From NCBI RefSeq assembly GCF_000158095.2, contig NZ_CM011002.1, positions 3,693,703 through 3,757,702 of the forward strand: a stretch of 64,000 nt of DNA. Reading direction: 5' to 3'. The DNA comes from Roseibium alexandrii DFL-11 (GTDB taxonomy: Bacteria > Pseudomonadota > Alphaproteobacteria > Rhizobiales > Stappiaceae). Made by a program: the position numbers and the translations under genes. Under the pieces are notes generated by a model. It saw nothing but the letters and a program-made list of their open reading frames with translations, did no database searches and was not told the DNA's origin. Positions 37,213 through 45,258 of this stretch are shown here, piece after piece. Within the stretch, counting starts at the first letter, position 1; every line of letters starts with the position of its first letter.

Positions 37213-38627
37213 AGGCGGCAATCATTGGCGGCGGCGTCATCGGCGGCGGTTGGGCCGCGAGATTTCTCCTGAACGGCTGGGATGTTGCCGTTTTTGATCC
37301 AGACCCGGAAGCGGAACGCAAGATCGGCGAAGTGATCGCCAATGCGCGCCGCAGCCTGCCCGCGCTTTATGATACGGCGCTGCCCGCCGAAGGGAACTTG
37401 AGCTTCCACTCAGAGATGGCTGATGCTGTTCAGAACGCAAACTGGATACAGGAAAGCATTCCAGAGCGGCTGGACCTGAAACACAGGATCCTCGGAGACC
37501 TGAGTGAACTGGCGCCGGAGACCGCGGTCATTGGCTCGTCAACTTCGGGGTTCAAGCCATCGGAGCTGAACGAGAAAGGCGCGCGCGCTATCGTCGCACA
37601 CCCTTTCAACCCAGTTTACCTCCTGCCGCTCATTGAGCTGGTTGGAGATGCCGGGGCTTGCGAGAACGCAGCGCCCGTTCTCCGCTCAATCGGCATGTTC
37701 CCCCTGATGGTCCGCAAGGAAATCGACGCCCACATTGCGGACCGGTTTCTGGAAGCGGTCTGGCGCGAAGCCCTATGGCTGGTCAAGGACGGTATTGCCA
37801 CAACAGAAGAAATCGATGAAGCCATCCGGATGGGTTTTGGCATCCGATGGGCGCAGATGGGCCTTTTCGAGACCTACCGGATTGCCGGCGGTGAAGCCGG
37901 TATGAAGCATTTCATGGCGCAGTTCGGTCCGGCCTTGAAGTGGCCCTGGACAAAACTGATGGACGTCCCGGAGTTTACCGATGAGCTGGTTGACCTGATA
38001 GCGGGGCAATCTGATGCGCAATCCGGCCATATGTCGATCCGCGAGCTGGAGCGTCTGCGGGACGACAATCTCGTTGGCATGATGCGGGCGCTTAAAAAAA
38101 CCGGCAGTGGCGCCGGCGGCGTCATCCAGCGCCATGAGGCAGACTTGCCGAAACCTGAAGCGCCGGATTTGCCAATTACGGGCGACCGGAAAATCCCTGT
38201 CAGCTGGACCGACTACAACGGCCATATGAACGAGACCCACTATCTCGAGGCCGGGTCACTCGCAACGGACCGGTTCATGGAGCTGATCGGCGCAGATGCG
38301 AATTATATCGCGTCAGGCAAAAGCTATTTTACCATCGAAACCCATGTCCGTTATCTCAGCGAATTACACGCCGGTAACCGGCTGACCATCCGCACCCAGG
38401 TGCTTAAAGGTGAAGGCAAGAAGCTGCACCTCTTCCACTTCCTTTACGGACCCGACGACACACTCGCAGCAACTGTTGAAACACTGCTGTTGCACGTGGA
38501 CCTAACGACCCGGGCAAGTTCTCTGCCGGATCAAGCGGTTGCAGAGAAGTTGGGGGCCTATCATCAGGCCCATGCGGCTCTCGAACAGCCTGAGGGAGCG
38601 GGACGATCCGTCGGCCAAAAGGCCTGA
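37209..38627 (+). CDS. Bifunctional carnitine 3-dehydrogenase/betainyl-CoA thioesterase
   Basis: A 472-residue fusion. Residues 1-310 are a 3-hydroxyacyl-CoA-dehydrogenase-type NAD enzyme (IIGGGVIGGGWAARF at 5-19, SSTSGFKPSEL, AHPFNPVYLLPLIELV). From about 325 a hot-dog thioesterase follows, with SWTDYNGHMNETHYLEAG as the 4HBT active-site segment. The same fusion is known in carnitine-degrading rhizobia: it oxidises L-carnitine to 3-dehydrocarnitine and hydrolyses betainyl-CoA to glycine betaine. It ends the operon before a strong terminator. Confidence 0.9.
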   Translation: MKAAIIGGGVIGGGWAARFLLNGWDVAVFDPDPEAERKIGEVIANARRSLPALYDTALPAEGNLSFHSEMADAVQNANWIQESIPERLDLKHRILGDLSELAPETAVIGSSTSGFKPSELNEKGARAIVAHPFNPVYLLPLIELVGDAGACENAAPVLRSIGMFPLMVRKEIDAHIADRFLEAVWREALWLVKDGIATTEEIDEAIRMGFGIRWAQMGLFETYRIAGGEAGMKHFMAQFGPALKWPWTKLMDVPEFTDELVDLIAGQSDAQSGHMSIRELERLRDDNLVGMMRALKKTGSGAGGVIQRHEADLPKPEAPDLPITGDRKIPVSWTDYNGHMNETHYLEAGSLATDRFMELIGADANYIASGKSYFTIETHVRYLSELHAGNRLTIRTQVLKGEGKKLHLFHFLYGPDDTLAATVETLLLHVDLTTRASSLPDQAVAEKLGAYHQAHAALEQPEGAGRSVGQKA

Positions 38628-38650
38628 ATTAAACCGTACCTACATCGAAT

Positions 38651-38690
38651 GATAAAAAATAAACCCGCCTATTTGGGCGGGTTTATTTGT
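38651..38690. terminator. Bidirectional rho-independent terminator
   Basis: AAATAAACCCGCC (38657-38669) pairs perfectly with GGCGGGTTTATTT (38676-38688) around a six-base loop, with T-rich or A-rich sequence on both sides. It lies between the convergent carnitine operon and TRAP transporter operon and can stop transcription from either side. Confidence 0.92.
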
Positions 38691-38745
38691 TGCTCTAGCC
38701 TGTGCCGGAATTCACTCCCGGCTGGGTTGCCGTCCCTAATTGCCA

Positions 38746-40053
38746 CTACAAACCTGGCAGCCACAGGGCCAAGCCCGGAAACAAGACCAACAAGGCGACG
38801 ACCAGCAGCGAGCAGCCGATAAACGGGAAAGCCGAGGTATAGATGTCTCGCATGGTGGTGCCGGGGGGCGCGACCCCCTTCATTACGAACAACAACAGCC
38901 CAAAGGGCGGTGTTGTGAAGCTGATTTCCAGCGACAAGAGCATGATCAGGCCAAACCAGATCGGATCGAAGCCCAGCGTCAATGCGAGTGGGAAGAAAAT
39001 CGGAACGGTCAACAGCATGATCGAAATCTGCTCCATGAACATGCCAAGGATCAAAAGAACTGCAAACATCACGAGCAGCATCGCGATCGGTGCCAGTTCA
39101 AACGATGTTGCCCAGTTGACCAGACCGCGGGAAGCTCCGGAAAAAGCGAGCAACTGACTGAAGGTGGCCGACCCGAACACGATCAGATAGGCCATCAGGG
39201 TGACCCGAAGCGCACCGGTAATCGATTTGCGCATGGCCTCCCATGTGAGGCAGCGGAAGACGGCGGCAAGGATGAGCACGCCCAGCGCGCCGAAGGCGGC
39301 TGCTTCTGATGGCGTAATGAAACCATTGATCATCAGTGTAATGATAATGACCATCACGCCCACCATCGGAACCACCTCCCGCACCAAGAGCGAGAGTTTG
39401 GCACCGAGGGACATCGGCTCAACGTCATAGGCCGGCGCAGCGGATGGATCGATTTTCGTCTGAAGCCAGATGGTGGCGATGTAAAACCCAGCCAGGATGA
39501 GCCCCGGAATGACCCCTGCAATCAGCAAGGCACCAACATCGATCTGCGCAAGCGTTGCTAGAAGAACGGCAAGAGCAGACGGCGGGATGATAATGGCCAG
39601 ACCGCCCGTCCCAAGGATCGGGCCGATGCTCATGTGGGTCTTATAGCCGCGCCGGTTCATCTCAGGGACCATGAGCGAGCCGAGAAGCGCGGTCGACCCC
39701 ATGGACGAGCCGGAGAGGGTTGAGAACGCTGTCCCCCCCATTACGGTGACATAGCTGAGGCGCCCGGGAAGCCGGCCAAGCAGCTTGTCGATGGCCGTGA
39801 ACATGCGGTTGCCGAGTCCCGTGTGAAAGAAGATTTCCCCCATCAACAAGAACAGTGGAATGGGGACCAGGGCGAACTTGGTCATGGACCCAAGGCCATT
39901 GTTGAGCAACTGGCCAATGCCGCGCTCCCCGCCCATGAAAATCCAGGCTCCCACGATGTTCGCCGCAAGAAACGCCAAGGCGACCGGCATCCCGATTGCC
40001 ATGAGGGCCACGATTACACCCAGCAAAAGGGCAAGCGCCTCATACCATTCCAT
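38746..40053 (-). CDS. dctM: TRAP transporter large permease, DctM-like
   Basis: A 435-residue inner-membrane protein of the normal DctM length with about 12 hydrophobic segments. Family segments include GMPVALAFLAANIVGAW, FLLMGEIFFHTGLGNRMF and IIIPPSALAVLLATLAQIDVGALL. It is the ion-coupled transport subunit of a tripartite ATP-independent transporter. Its start overlaps the dctQ stop by one base. It is the last gene of the leftward GntR operon; the substrate is probably an organic anion handled by the same regulon. Confidence 0.92.
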   Translation of the reverse strand: MEWYEALALLLGVIVALMAIGMPVALAFLAANIVGAWIFMGGERGIGQLLNNGLGSMTKFALVPIPLFLLMGEIFFHTGLGNRMFTAIDKLLGRLPGRLSYVTVMGGTAFSTLSGSSMGSTALLGSLMVPEMNRRGYKTHMSIGPILGTGGLAIIIPPSALAVLLATLAQIDVGALLIAGVIPGLILAGFYIATIWLQTKIDPSAAPAYDVEPMSLGAKLSLLVREVVPMVGVMVIIITLMINGFITPSEAAAFGALGVLILAAVFRCLTWEAMRKSITGALRVTLMAYLIVFGSATFSQLLAFSGASRGLVNWATSFELAPIAMLLVMFAVLLILGMFMEQISIMLLTVPIFFPLALTLGFDPIWFGLIMLLSLEISFTTPPFGLLLFVMKGVAPPGTTMRDIYTSAFPFIGCSLLVVALLVLFPGLALWLPGL

Positions 40054-40559
40054 TATTCGTGTATCCCTGCTTCGCCGGTATGGAGCGTGTCCGGCCCGGC
40101 GACAAAACGCGAAAACTCGATTGCCATCAGCCCGAAGCTGACGGGAAAGGAAATCGTGAGAAGCCAGCGCGGGTAATAATAGGCGCGCGTGTCATAATCA
40201 CCGCGCTCAATGTTTTTCAAAAGCAATTCAACGCCTTGCCAGGCCAGAATGAGGCAGACAAGGACACAGGCAAGCGCCACGCTCCGGCTTACAACGTTCC
40301 GGACGGCAGGAGGCAAGATCGACGTAATGAGCTCGATATGCACATGCCCTTTCTCGCGCACCAGCCACGGCGCGCCCAGCATGGTCATGTAGAGAAGTCC
40401 GTATTCGGCCGACGTAAACAGCCAGGCAAACGGCTGCATACCCATATTTCGCATGAGCACAGAGCCGACCACCGATACCATAAGCCACACAAGCGTTGCC
40501 CCGGCTGCAATCGCCATTGTATCGATCAAGGCGTTATATGCTTTCTTGAGTGCTGTCAT
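40053..40559 (-). CDS. dctQ: TRAP transporter small permease, DctQ-like
   Basis: A 168-residue protein with four hydrophobic segments, starting at the ATG of MTALKKAYNALID. A TTG seven codons upstream is also in frame but lacks a ribosome site and lies next to a terminator stem. The family segment GAPWLVREKGHVHIEL is present. It bridges the periplasmic binding protein and the large permease. Confidence 0.88.
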   Translation of the reverse strand: MTALKKAYNALIDTMAIAAGATLVWLMVSVVGSVLMRNMGMQPFAWLFTSAEYGLLYMTMLGAPWLVREKGHVHIELITSILPPAVRNVVSRSVALACVLVCLILAWQGVELLLKNIERGDYDTRAYYYPRWLLTISFPVSFGLMAIEFSRFVAGPDTLHTGEAGIHE

Positions 40560-40578
40560 GAAGACCGCCTGCTCCAGC

Positions 40579-40609
40579 AAAAAAGAGGGCCCGCGATCCC
40601 CGCGAGCCC
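40579..40609 (-). terminator. Terminator-like attenuator between dctP and dctQ
   Basis: On the minus strand a nine-base GC-rich stem (40587-40595 with 40601-40609, one G-U pair, five-base loop) is followed by TCTTTTTTG. It begins 14 bases after the dctP stop. A leaky terminator here would make far more binding protein than permease, as expected for a periplasmic component. Confidence 0.8.
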
Positions 40610-40622
40610 GTGTTTCAAGTGC

Positions 40623-41636
40623 TTATTTTGCAGCGTCGAAATCGTAGAACAATTCGATCAAGCGATCGTAATTGTCGGTGCCGCCCGGCTGTTCTGCCAT
40701 CAGGCCCTTCATCCGCTCCCACGTCTTTTCGCGTGCTGCTGCGAGGTAATTGGCTTTGGCTTCACCTTCCAATGAGACAGAGATCATGCCTGCAGCATCA
40801 AGCGCGGCGAAATCCTCATCCCGCTTCTTGCGCAGAGCCTCGACACTGTCCTTCTCATGCTGAATGGCGACATCTTGCAGGATTTTCTTGGATTCATCAG
40901 ACAGGGAATCCCACTTCTCCAGATTCACGATCACACCAAGGTCGGTGGAGAAGAAGCAGGGCTCGATCCGGTAGTTCAGGAACTCGTTCCATTTCAGATC
41001 GATCAAACCGATTTGGGTCCAGCCGGTTGCATCGACAACGCCGCGCTGCAGAGCGGCATAGACTTCACCGGTCGGCAAATCGATGACCTGCGCGCCGAGA
41101 TAGTTGGAGAAAAACGCGTTGTAGACGTTGTTGCCGCGCAGTTTCAGGCCTTCCACTTCCAGATTGCCATCGGCATCGAAGGTCGGCTCGTCGCGGGTCC
41201 AAAGATTGTAGCAGACACCACTGTCAAACCAGCCGAGATATTTCAGACCCATTTTTTCCTGATGGATCTGATCAATCAGTTCCGTACCACCGTTCTGGCG
41301 TGTTTCAACAGCGGTCAGGTTCGAGCCGACCATCGCGTCTTTTTCCGGCAGGGCGCCACCATAGAAGGAGCCCGGTGTGTAAACCATGTCAACGATGCCA
41401 TCCCGCACGGCATCCGGCTGCTGGAACATGCCAATGGCTTCCGGGCCACCGCGCACATCAATCTGGACCACGCCCTTGCCAGCTTCGTTGACCTTGTCGA
41501 CGAAGGACAGGAAGCTTTTTGTGTAGATCAGCGTTTCCGGGAATGCATGAACCGCGGAAATCCTGTCTTCCGCATGCGCGGTCGCTGTGAACAGTGATGC
41601 ACTGGCAACCAAGCCAGCTACGAGGATGTTTTTCAT
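40623..41636 (-). CDS. dctP: TRAP transporter substrate-binding protein, DctP-like
   Basis: A 337-residue periplasmic protein with signal peptide MKNILVAGLVASASLFTATA and cleavage after AHA near residue 22. It has GGPEAIGMFQQPDAVRDGIVDM and the DctP signature region EVYAALQRGVVDATGWTQIG near residues 196-215. A GGAG ribosome site lies at a proper distance. It delivers the substrate to DctQM. Position in the leuCD/GntR operon suggests a carboxylic acid or imide-related ligand; the ligand cannot be read from sequence. Confidence 0.92.
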   Translation of the reverse strand: MKNILVAGLVASASLFTATAHAEDRISAVHAFPETLIYTKSFLSFVDKVNEAGKGVVQIDVRGGPEAIGMFQQPDAVRDGIVDMVYTPGSFYGGALPEKDAMVGSNLTAVETRQNGGTELIDQIHQEKMGLKYLGWFDSGVCYNLWTRDEPTFDADGNLEVEGLKLRGNNVYNAFFSNYLGAQVIDLPTGEVYAALQRGVVDATGWTQIGLIDLKWNEFLNYRIEPCFFSTDLGVIVNLEKWDSLSDESKKILQDVAIQHEKDSVEALRKKRDEDFAALDAAGMISVSLEGEAKANYLAAAREKTWERMKGLMAEQPGGTDNYDRLIELFYDFDAAK

Positions 41637-41701
41637 AGTCTCACTCCACTTTGCGGGACGTCCCTCAGTTGGTCCCTATGTTTTCAAGGCTGGCCCCTCA
41701 G

Positions 41702-42340
41702 CTATTGGCTCCCATTCATTTGAGAGTTCTGGTCTTCCGCGTTGGGCCAAACCCAGGAAGAAGTTGTTCTGCGATCTTGCTTGTGTTTCTCGATCGCACG
41801 TTCGTGTTGCAGTGTCAGGTCGATGTCGTCCCACCCGTTGATCAGCTTTGTTCGCCAGCTGTTGTCGAGTGAGAATGGGACTTCGGATCCACCGACGATG
41901 ATGTGTCCGTGCTCCAGATGAATGTGTGCCGGACCGCAGCCTTCGTTGAGCTCGCCCGTCAGGCGCTCAAGATCGGCCTCCGAGATAAGTGCTGGCAACA
42001 GACCGTTATTGACCGCATTGCTCGCAAAGATGTCGCCGAAGCTCGGTGCCACCACGGCCCTAAAACCTGCATCCACCAACGCGTAGACCGCTGCTTCACG
42101 CGAAGAACCGCTGCCGAAATTCCGGCCTGCGATCAAGATGCTGGCCTGCGGAAACTGATTAAGCGGGAAGTCCGGACACTCCAATCCGTCGTCCAGACGC
42201 CTCAGATCATGAAGGAGGAACTGTCCATAACCCTCTGACCTTGGCGTCGACATGAACCGGGCCGGAATCAACTGATCCGTATCGATATTGTGAACCGGCA
42301 AAGCGACTGCTTGCCCCTGATGTTCAGTCCAACCAGCCAT
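41702..42340 (-). CDS. LeuD-like small subunit of an aconitase-family hydro-lyase
   Basis: A 212-residue swivel-domain subunit starting MAGWTEHQGQAVALP. It has NIDTDQLIPARFM (34-46), ILIAGRNFGSGSSREAAVYAL and the C-terminal WDDIDLTLQHERAIEKHK. With the LeuC-like subunit it forms an enzyme that adds or removes water on a branched dicarboxylic acid. The location in a GntR-controlled catabolic operon with a TRAP transporter speaks against a leucine-synthesis role, so no leuD symbol is given. The start shares one base with the leuC-like stop. Confidence 0.85.
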   Translation of the reverse strand: MAGWTEHQGQAVALPVHNIDTDQLIPARFMSTPRSEGYGQFLLHDLRRLDDGLECPDFPLNQFPQASILIAGRNFGSGSSREAAVYALVDAGFRAVVAPSFGDIFASNAVNNGLLPALISEADLERLTGELNEGCGPAHIHLEHGHIIVGGSEVPFSLDNSWRTKLINGWDDIDLTLQHERAIEKHKQDRRTTSSWVWPNAEDQNSQMNGSQ

Positions 42341-43746
42341 CAGAGTTCCCTCCCTTTCAAGAGAGGGCGTACATCGGTGATGGTGCCGGTCACAGCGGCA
42401 GCTGCGACCATCGCCGGTGACATGAGGTGCGTGCGAGCACCCGGACCCTGGCGCCCGCGAAAGTTCCGGTTGGTCGAAGACGCGCAACGCTTGCCCGGCG
42501 CAACGATGTCGCCGTTCATGCCAACACACATCGAACAGCCGGACGCAGACCACTCCAAACCGGCTTTCCGGAAAATCTGGTCCAGACCTTCTTGTTCTGC
42601 CTGGTGGCGGACAAGTGCTGACCCGGGAGAGACCAGTCCCGGTACCTTCACCGCCCGGCCTGCAAGCACGGCGGCAGCGGCCCGAAGGTCTTCGATCCGC
42701 CCGTTGGTACATGAACCGAGAAACACCTGATCGACCGGCGTGCCTTCGATCGGGCACCCGGCAGCCAGCCCCATATAGTCCAGCGCGTCGCGCGCAGCCT
42801 TTTGCTTTTCCTCTGACAGCCTGGACGGATCAGGAAGCGTTGCGCTGACCGGCAATGCTTGCTCAGGGCTCGTGCCCCAAGTGACGGTCGGTGCGATCTC
42901 TTCTGCCGCCAGACTTACATCTTTGGCAAAGACGGCATCTTCGTTAGAGCGCAGTTTCTGCCACTTTTCCTGAGCTTTCTCAAAAGCTGCGCCGTTTGGC
43001 GCGAAGGGCCGCCCTTTGATATAAGCAAAGGTGGTGTCATCGGGCGCGACCATGCCAAAGCGGCCACCGCCTTCGATCGAAAGGTTGCAGAGCGTCATCC
43101 GCCCTTCCATCGACAGGTCCCGGATGGCGCTTCCGGCATATTCGATCGCGTGTCCCCGGGCGCCGTCGGACCCAAGTTTTGCAATCCAGTTAAGCGCGAT
43201 ATCCTTGGCGCTGATGCCCTCGGCCAGCTTCCCGTCAACGACGATACGCATGGCCGCCGGTTTTTTCTGCCATACGGTTTGTGTCGCAAGAACATGAGCG
43301 ACTTCCGTCGCACCGATGCCAAAAGCGAGCGCACCAAACGCACCGTGGGTCGATGTGTGGCTGTCGCCACAATTGACCAGCAGACCCGGCAAGGTCAGCC
43401 CCTGCTCCGGGCCCACGACATGCACGATGCCCTGCGCCGGATCCATCAGATCGAACAGGCGCAAACTGTGCTGCGTTGCATTCGAGCGCAGCGTTTCGAT
43501 CATGCGGCGGATTTTAGGATCTGCGATATGTTCTCGGTGGCGCGTCGGCGCATAGTGGTCAACAACGGCAAAGGTCAATTCGGGTTCAGCGACGGCCGCA
43601 CCACGTTCGGCCAGTTTGGCGAACGCATGATGGGACCCTTCATGCACAAGGTGCCGGTCCACCCACAAAAGCGATGTCCCGTCTTCACGGGTCAGCACTT
43701 CGTGCGACGACCAAAGCTTGTCGAGAAGGGTCGTGGCCGCTGTCAT
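42340..43746 (-). CDS. LeuC-like large subunit of an aconitase-family hydro-lyase
   Basis: A 468-residue subunit of LeuC length, starting MTAATTLLDKLW. The [4Fe-4S] ligands are C346 (GSCTNGR), C404 and C407 (SGCSMC). NCGDSHTSTHGAFGAL and the substrate loop MEGRMTLCNLSIEGGGRFG are present. Compared with typical LeuC, substrate-region motifs are altered (HEGSHHAF, VDHYAPT). Related two-subunit enzymes include maleate hydratase and 2,3-dimethylmalate dehydratase, which are plausible alternatives. It overlaps the gntR stop by four bases. Confidence 0.85.
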   Translation of the reverse strand: MTAATTLLDKLWSSHEVLTREDGTSLLWVDRHLVHEGSHHAFAKLAERGAAVAEPELTFAVVDHYAPTRHREHIADPKIRRMIETLRSNATQHSLRLFDLMDPAQGIVHVVGPEQGLTLPGLLVNCGDSHTSTHGAFGALAFGIGATEVAHVLATQTVWQKKPAAMRIVVDGKLAEGISAKDIALNWIAKLGSDGARGHAIEYAGSAIRDLSMEGRMTLCNLSIEGGGRFGMVAPDDTTFAYIKGRPFAPNGAAFEKAQEKWQKLRSNEDAVFAKDVSLAAEEIAPTVTWGTSPEQALPVSATLPDPSRLSEEKQKAARDALDYMGLAAGCPIEGTPVDQVFLGSCTNGRIEDLRAAAAVLAGRAVKVPGLVSPGSALVRHQAEQEGLDQIFRKAGLEWSASGCSMCVGMNGDIVAPGKRCASSTNRNFRGRQGPGARTHLMSPAMVAAAAVTGTITDVRPLLKGREL

Positions 43747-44546
43747 GCGCCCTCCTCGTGCGTCTTTCCAATCGCTGGCTCCCAATGGCGGGCGTTCCCG
43801 TCCCCGACCCGGGTTAGCGGCATCTCAAGGCGGAACATGTCCGGGCGGTAGAGGCCCGCCAGATACTCAACCCCATTGCCATCAACGTCCTTGACCACGC
43901 GGCGCAAGGACAACAGCGCAGAGCCGACCGCGACATCAAGAGCGTCGGCAACTTCCGGCCCGGCAAGGGTTGCGGAAACCGACTGATGAGCATCCTTGAT
44001 CTGGACACCGCCACGTTCCAGCAATTTGAAGAGCGGGGTCGTTGCCAGGTCATTTTCTGAATAGTTGCGAGCGATTTCAGCCGGGACATAGGTTGTCAGG
44101 TGTGAAAACGGTGTTTGGTTCGTGCTCCGGACACGGGTTGCGATCTGAACTTGTTCATCGCTCGGCAGCCCGAGAGCGGATGCCACGAAATCCGGCGCAG
44201 CATCGTATGAAAAGGATAGAAGGCGCGCCGTGGTGCTTTGACCCATTTCAACAAGTTGCGGCATCAGGGTCGCAAGGTTCATAGCAACCGGTTTGTCCAG
44301 CTGACCCGCTGTCGAGACCGTTGTCCCGCTTCCTGCACGCCGGATGATGAGGCCCGAGGCGGCCAAAGCATCAAGCGCCCGGCGTACTGTCACACGCGAG
44401 ACACCAAAGACCTCAGAGAGTTTCTGTTCGCCCGGGAGGGTTTGCCCGTCCTGAAACCTGCCATCGGAAATCTGATCACGGAGAGACAGGTAGACCTGCC
44501 GCGCCTTGGCGCCTTCCGGCAACACCGATTTTGCATGCTTGTTCAT
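43743..44546 (-). CDS. GntR-family regulator of the HutC/UTRA type
   Basis: A 267-residue regulator. Residues 15-85 form the GntR winged helix (LPGEQKLSEVFGVSRVTVRRALDALAASGLI). A UTRA ligand domain covers about 100-245 (VQIATRVRSTNQTPFSHLTTYVP). It is the first gene of the leftward operon and divergent from the tautomerase-hydantoinase operon. The perfect palindrome at 44654-44671 is a likely binding site, so it probably represses both arms until a pathway intermediate binds. Confidence 0.9.
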   Translation of the reverse strand: MNKHAKSVLPEGAKARQVYLSLRDQISDGRFQDGQTLPGEQKLSEVFGVSRVTVRRALDALAASGLIIRRAGSGTTVSTAGQLDKPVAMNLATLMPQLVEMGQSTTARLLSFSYDAAPDFVASALGLPSDEQVQIATRVRSTNQTPFSHLTTYVPAEIARNYSENDLATTPLFKLLERGGVQIKDAHQSVSATLAGPEVADALDVAVGSALLSLRRVVKDVDGNGVEYLAGLYRPDMFRLEMPLTRVGDGNARHWEPAIGKTHEEGA

Positions 44547-44624
44547 GTGTGCAAGCCTCCGTGGGTAAGGCTCAATGGTATCGCTGGATACTCAAATATC
44601 AAGTTGCCGGTCCGATATTTTTTT

Positions 44625-44690
44625 CATTTTTTGTATTAGATATTTTTTCAAGCTGTATTATGTGTAATACAAATTGCTGTAGGGAGGCAG
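44625..44690 (+). promoter_or_regulatory. Operator and promoter of the tautomerase-hydantoinase operon
   Basis: TGTATTA and TAATACA form perfect seven-base arms around a TGTG centre (44654-44671). A further GTATTA half-site occurs at 44633-44638 in a very AT-rich stretch. TATTAT inside the palindrome could serve as a -10 box with TTGTAT at 44631 as -35. A strong AGGGAGG ribosome site precedes the first gene. The GTA-TAC symmetry is in the style of GntR/HutC operators; assignment to the neighbouring regulator is inference. Confidence 0.65.
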
Positions 44691-44691
44691 T

Positions 44692-45258
44692 ATGCCGATT
44701 GTCGAATTGCACGTATTGCAAGGCTACGAGTCGCAAGAAAAGCTGCGGCTTCATGAAGCTCTGACCGATGCGGTGCGCCTCGTCGTACCGGCTCCACCCG
44801 AAGCAATTACCGTCCTGATCCATGAATTAAAGGGCGAGGACTATTCCCGCGGAGGCATTCACCGGCAGGGCGCTTCAGCATTGCCGGATGCCGGCGACCT
44901 TGTTCGGACCTATCTGAGCGCCATGGAGGCAAGGGACCTGGAGCGCGCGCAATCGATGCTCAGCGCAGACTTCGTCATGGAGTTCCCGGGCACCGGTCCT
45001 CTCCGGACGCTTGACGAGCTGATCGCTTGGGCAAAACCACGCTACCGTTTCGTGAAAAAAACCTATGACGGCTTCGATGTCATGCAAAGCCGCAAAGCAG
45101 CGACAGTTGTTTATTGCCGCGGCAACCTCTCCGGCGAATGGCCGGATGGAGACAGCTTCGAAGGCATTCGTTTCATCGATCGGTTCGAAGTCGTCGCGGG
45201 CAAAATCACCCGCCAGGACGTTTGGAACGACATTGCAGAAGTAAAGGCCAACGCATGA
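44692..45258 (+). CDS. Tautomerase-like/SnoaL-like fusion protein
   Basis: A 188-residue protein. The N-terminus MPIVELHVLQGY matches 4-oxalocrotonate tautomerase-type proteins, with the conserved proline just after the initiator methionine as catalytic base; this part covers about 1-62. Residues 65-188 form a SnoaL/NTF2-like domain (LVRTYLSAMEARDLERAQSMLSADFVMEFPG and GIRFIDRFEVVAGKITRQDVW). It may isomerise a double bond of the imported substrate. It leads the rightward operon and overlaps hydantoinase B by four bases. Activity is unknown. Confidence 0.8.
   Translation: MPIVELHVLQGYESQEKLRLHEALTDAVRLVVPAPPEAITVLIHELKGEDYSRGGIHRQGASALPDAGDLVRTYLSAMEARDLERAQSMLSADFVMEFPGTGPLRTLDELIAWAKPRYRFVKKTYDGFDVMQSRKAATVVYCRGNLSGEWPDGDSFEGIRFIDRFEVVAGKITRQDVWNDIAEVKANA

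Noticed and set aside
41702..43746. Leucine biosynthesis genes leuC and leuD
   Set aside because: Family is right, but the operon with a GntR regulator and TRAP transporter and altered substrate-region motifs argue for a catabolic hydro-lyase.
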